From contig JAASTL010000110.1 in assembly GCA_021767305.1 (NCBI GenBank), positions 1 through 5,113 on the forward strand: DNA of 5,113 nt, read 5' to 3'. Made by a program: the position numbers and the translations under genes. Shown one piece after another: positions 4,388 through 5,113 of the stretch. Each line of letters starts with the position of its first letter. Position 1 is the first letter of the stretch. The stretch comes from Piscirickettsiaceae bacterium. GTDB lineage: Bacteria; Pseudomonadota; Gammaproteobacteria; Thiomicrospirales; Thiomicrospiraceae. Under the pieces are notes generated by a model. It was not told the DNA's origin. It did not search any database and was given only the letters and a program-made list of their open reading frames with translations.

Positions 4388-5113
4388 ATGGCAAAAATTT
4401 TGGGTATTGGTAATGCCGTACTTGACGTTATTTTAACGGTCGAACAGCAACCAGCAGAAAACCAAGAGGTTCGAGCACAAAGTAAAAAAATTGAAACCGG
4501 GGGTAATGTTAACAACACCTTGTTTGTTCTGAATCAACTGGGGCACCAAACGGCGATCTGCACAACGGTTGCAACGGACAGTGAAGCTAAACAACTTATT
4601 AATGGCATGAAAGATCGTGGCATTTCAACCGAACATACCCAAGCTTTCATTAAGGGGCGCACCCCCACTTCTTACGTTACTTTAAATGCACAAAATGGCA
4701 ACCGTACCATTGTGCATTACCGTGACTTACCTGAAGTGAATTTTGATTTTTTTGCCAAGATTGAAGTTGAAGACTATGACTGGCTGCATTTCGAAGGTCG
4801 TAACATCACTCAACTACCCGGCATGATCAACATCGCTAAAACCTTTTTAAGCTATCAACCTATTTCATTAGAAGTTGAAAAGCCGCGTGATGGCATCGAA
4901 TCGTTATTTGATAAGGTTAATTTACTCATCTTTTCACACCATTATGCGACGGCAAAAGGCTTTGGCAATGGCGAAGAGCTAATTGCCAGCCTTGATTTAG
5001 ATAATGTCAATATTGTCTGTACCTGGGGCGAACAAGGAGCATGGTACAAACCGGTTAATGGTAAGATTGAACACTGCCCTGCAACACCAACCCACGCTAT
5101 TATTGACACTCTA
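4388..5113 (+). CDS. PfkB-family sugar kinase, ketohexokinase-like, partial: C-terminus beyond right edge
   Basis: PfkB/ribokinase-family enzymes phosphorylate a sugar or nucleoside hydroxyl with ATP in the cytosol. The 242 visible residues start MAKILGIGNAVLDVI, with D13 at the usual sugar-contacting position. The first PfkB signature is GGNVNNTLFVLNQLG at 38-52. Several motifs resemble ketohexokinase more than ribokinase or adenosine kinase: NGNRTIV (103-109), LHFEGRN (133-139), SLEVEKPRDG (160-169) and CTWGEQGAW (211-219). The window ends at IIDTL, immediately before the expected GAGD catalytic motif, so the base aspartate cannot be checked; human ketohexokinase has about 298 residues, leaving roughly 55-60 unseen. 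The ATG at 4388 has GGAA six nt upstream. The gene is divergent from fnr across a 748-bp gap. A D-fructose-like substrate is suggested by family resemblance, but bacterial members are little characterised and another sugar or related metabolite is possible. Confidence 0.88.
   Translation, partial: MAKILGIGNAVLDVILTVEQQPAENQEVRAQSKKIETGGNVNNTLFVLNQLGHQTAICTTVATDSEAKQLINGMKDRGISTEHTQAFIKGRTPTSYVTLNAQNGNRTIVHYRDLPEVNFDFFAKIEVEDYDWLHFEGRNITQLPGMINIAKTFLSYQPISLEVEKPRDGIESLFDKVNLLIFSHHYATAKGFGNGEELIASLDLDNVNIVCTWGEQGAWYKPVNGKIEHCPATPTHAIIDTL

Noticed and set aside
1..5113. Defence system, toxin-antitoxin, CRISPR or mobile element
   Set aside because: All four genes are recognised housekeeping or regulatory families, and no repeat array, transposase or terminal inverted repeat pair was seen.

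Overview
The window is AT-rich bacterial chromosome. Protein sequence and gene type point to a gammaproteobacterium: an E. coli-type aminopeptidase N (PepN), a Pal lipoprotein, and an FNR with all four iron-sulfur cysteines. The low GC and this mix of genes would fit a sulfur-oxidiser-like lineage (Thiomicrospira/Thiomicrorhabdus type), but that placement is a guess. No mobile element, CRISPR array, tRNA or rRNA was seen.

Layout. Positions 1-1890 (minus strand) hold the first 630 codons of pepN, which runs off the left edge. Positions 1891-2027 hold a probable pepN promoter and a strong intrinsic terminator for pal. Positions 2028-2552 (minus) hold pal, which looks monocistronic and is not beside tolB. 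Positions 2553-2892 are non-coding but carry the pal ribosome binding site and promoter region, a GC-rich minus-strand terminator (2725-2750), and a perfect FNR box (2833-2846). Positions 2893-3639 (minus) hold fnr. Positions 3640-4387 are an unusually long (748 bp), very AT-rich divergent intergenic region with a likely fnr promoter, several hairpins and palindromes, and a small cluster of DnaA-box sequences. Positions 4388-5113 (plus) hold the first 242 codons of a PfkB-family sugar kinase resembling ketohexokinase, cut by the right edge just before the expected GAGD catalytic motif.

How it may work together. Most of the genes look like independent housekeeping units: peptide turnover, outer-membrane/peptidoglycan tethering, oxygen sensing and sugar phosphorylation. 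The most interesting signal lies between fnr and pal. The FNR box is centred exactly 41.5 bp upstream of the start predicted from an extended -10 element (TGC-TCTAAT), and the transcript would reach an intrinsic terminator after about 74 nt. This is the architecture of an FNR-activated small RNA, functionally reminiscent of enterobacterial FnrS, encoded directly downstream of the FNR gene. It is an inference from sequence; no expression evidence is available here. The second point of interest is the DnaA-box cluster in the AT-rich fnr/kinase intergenic region.
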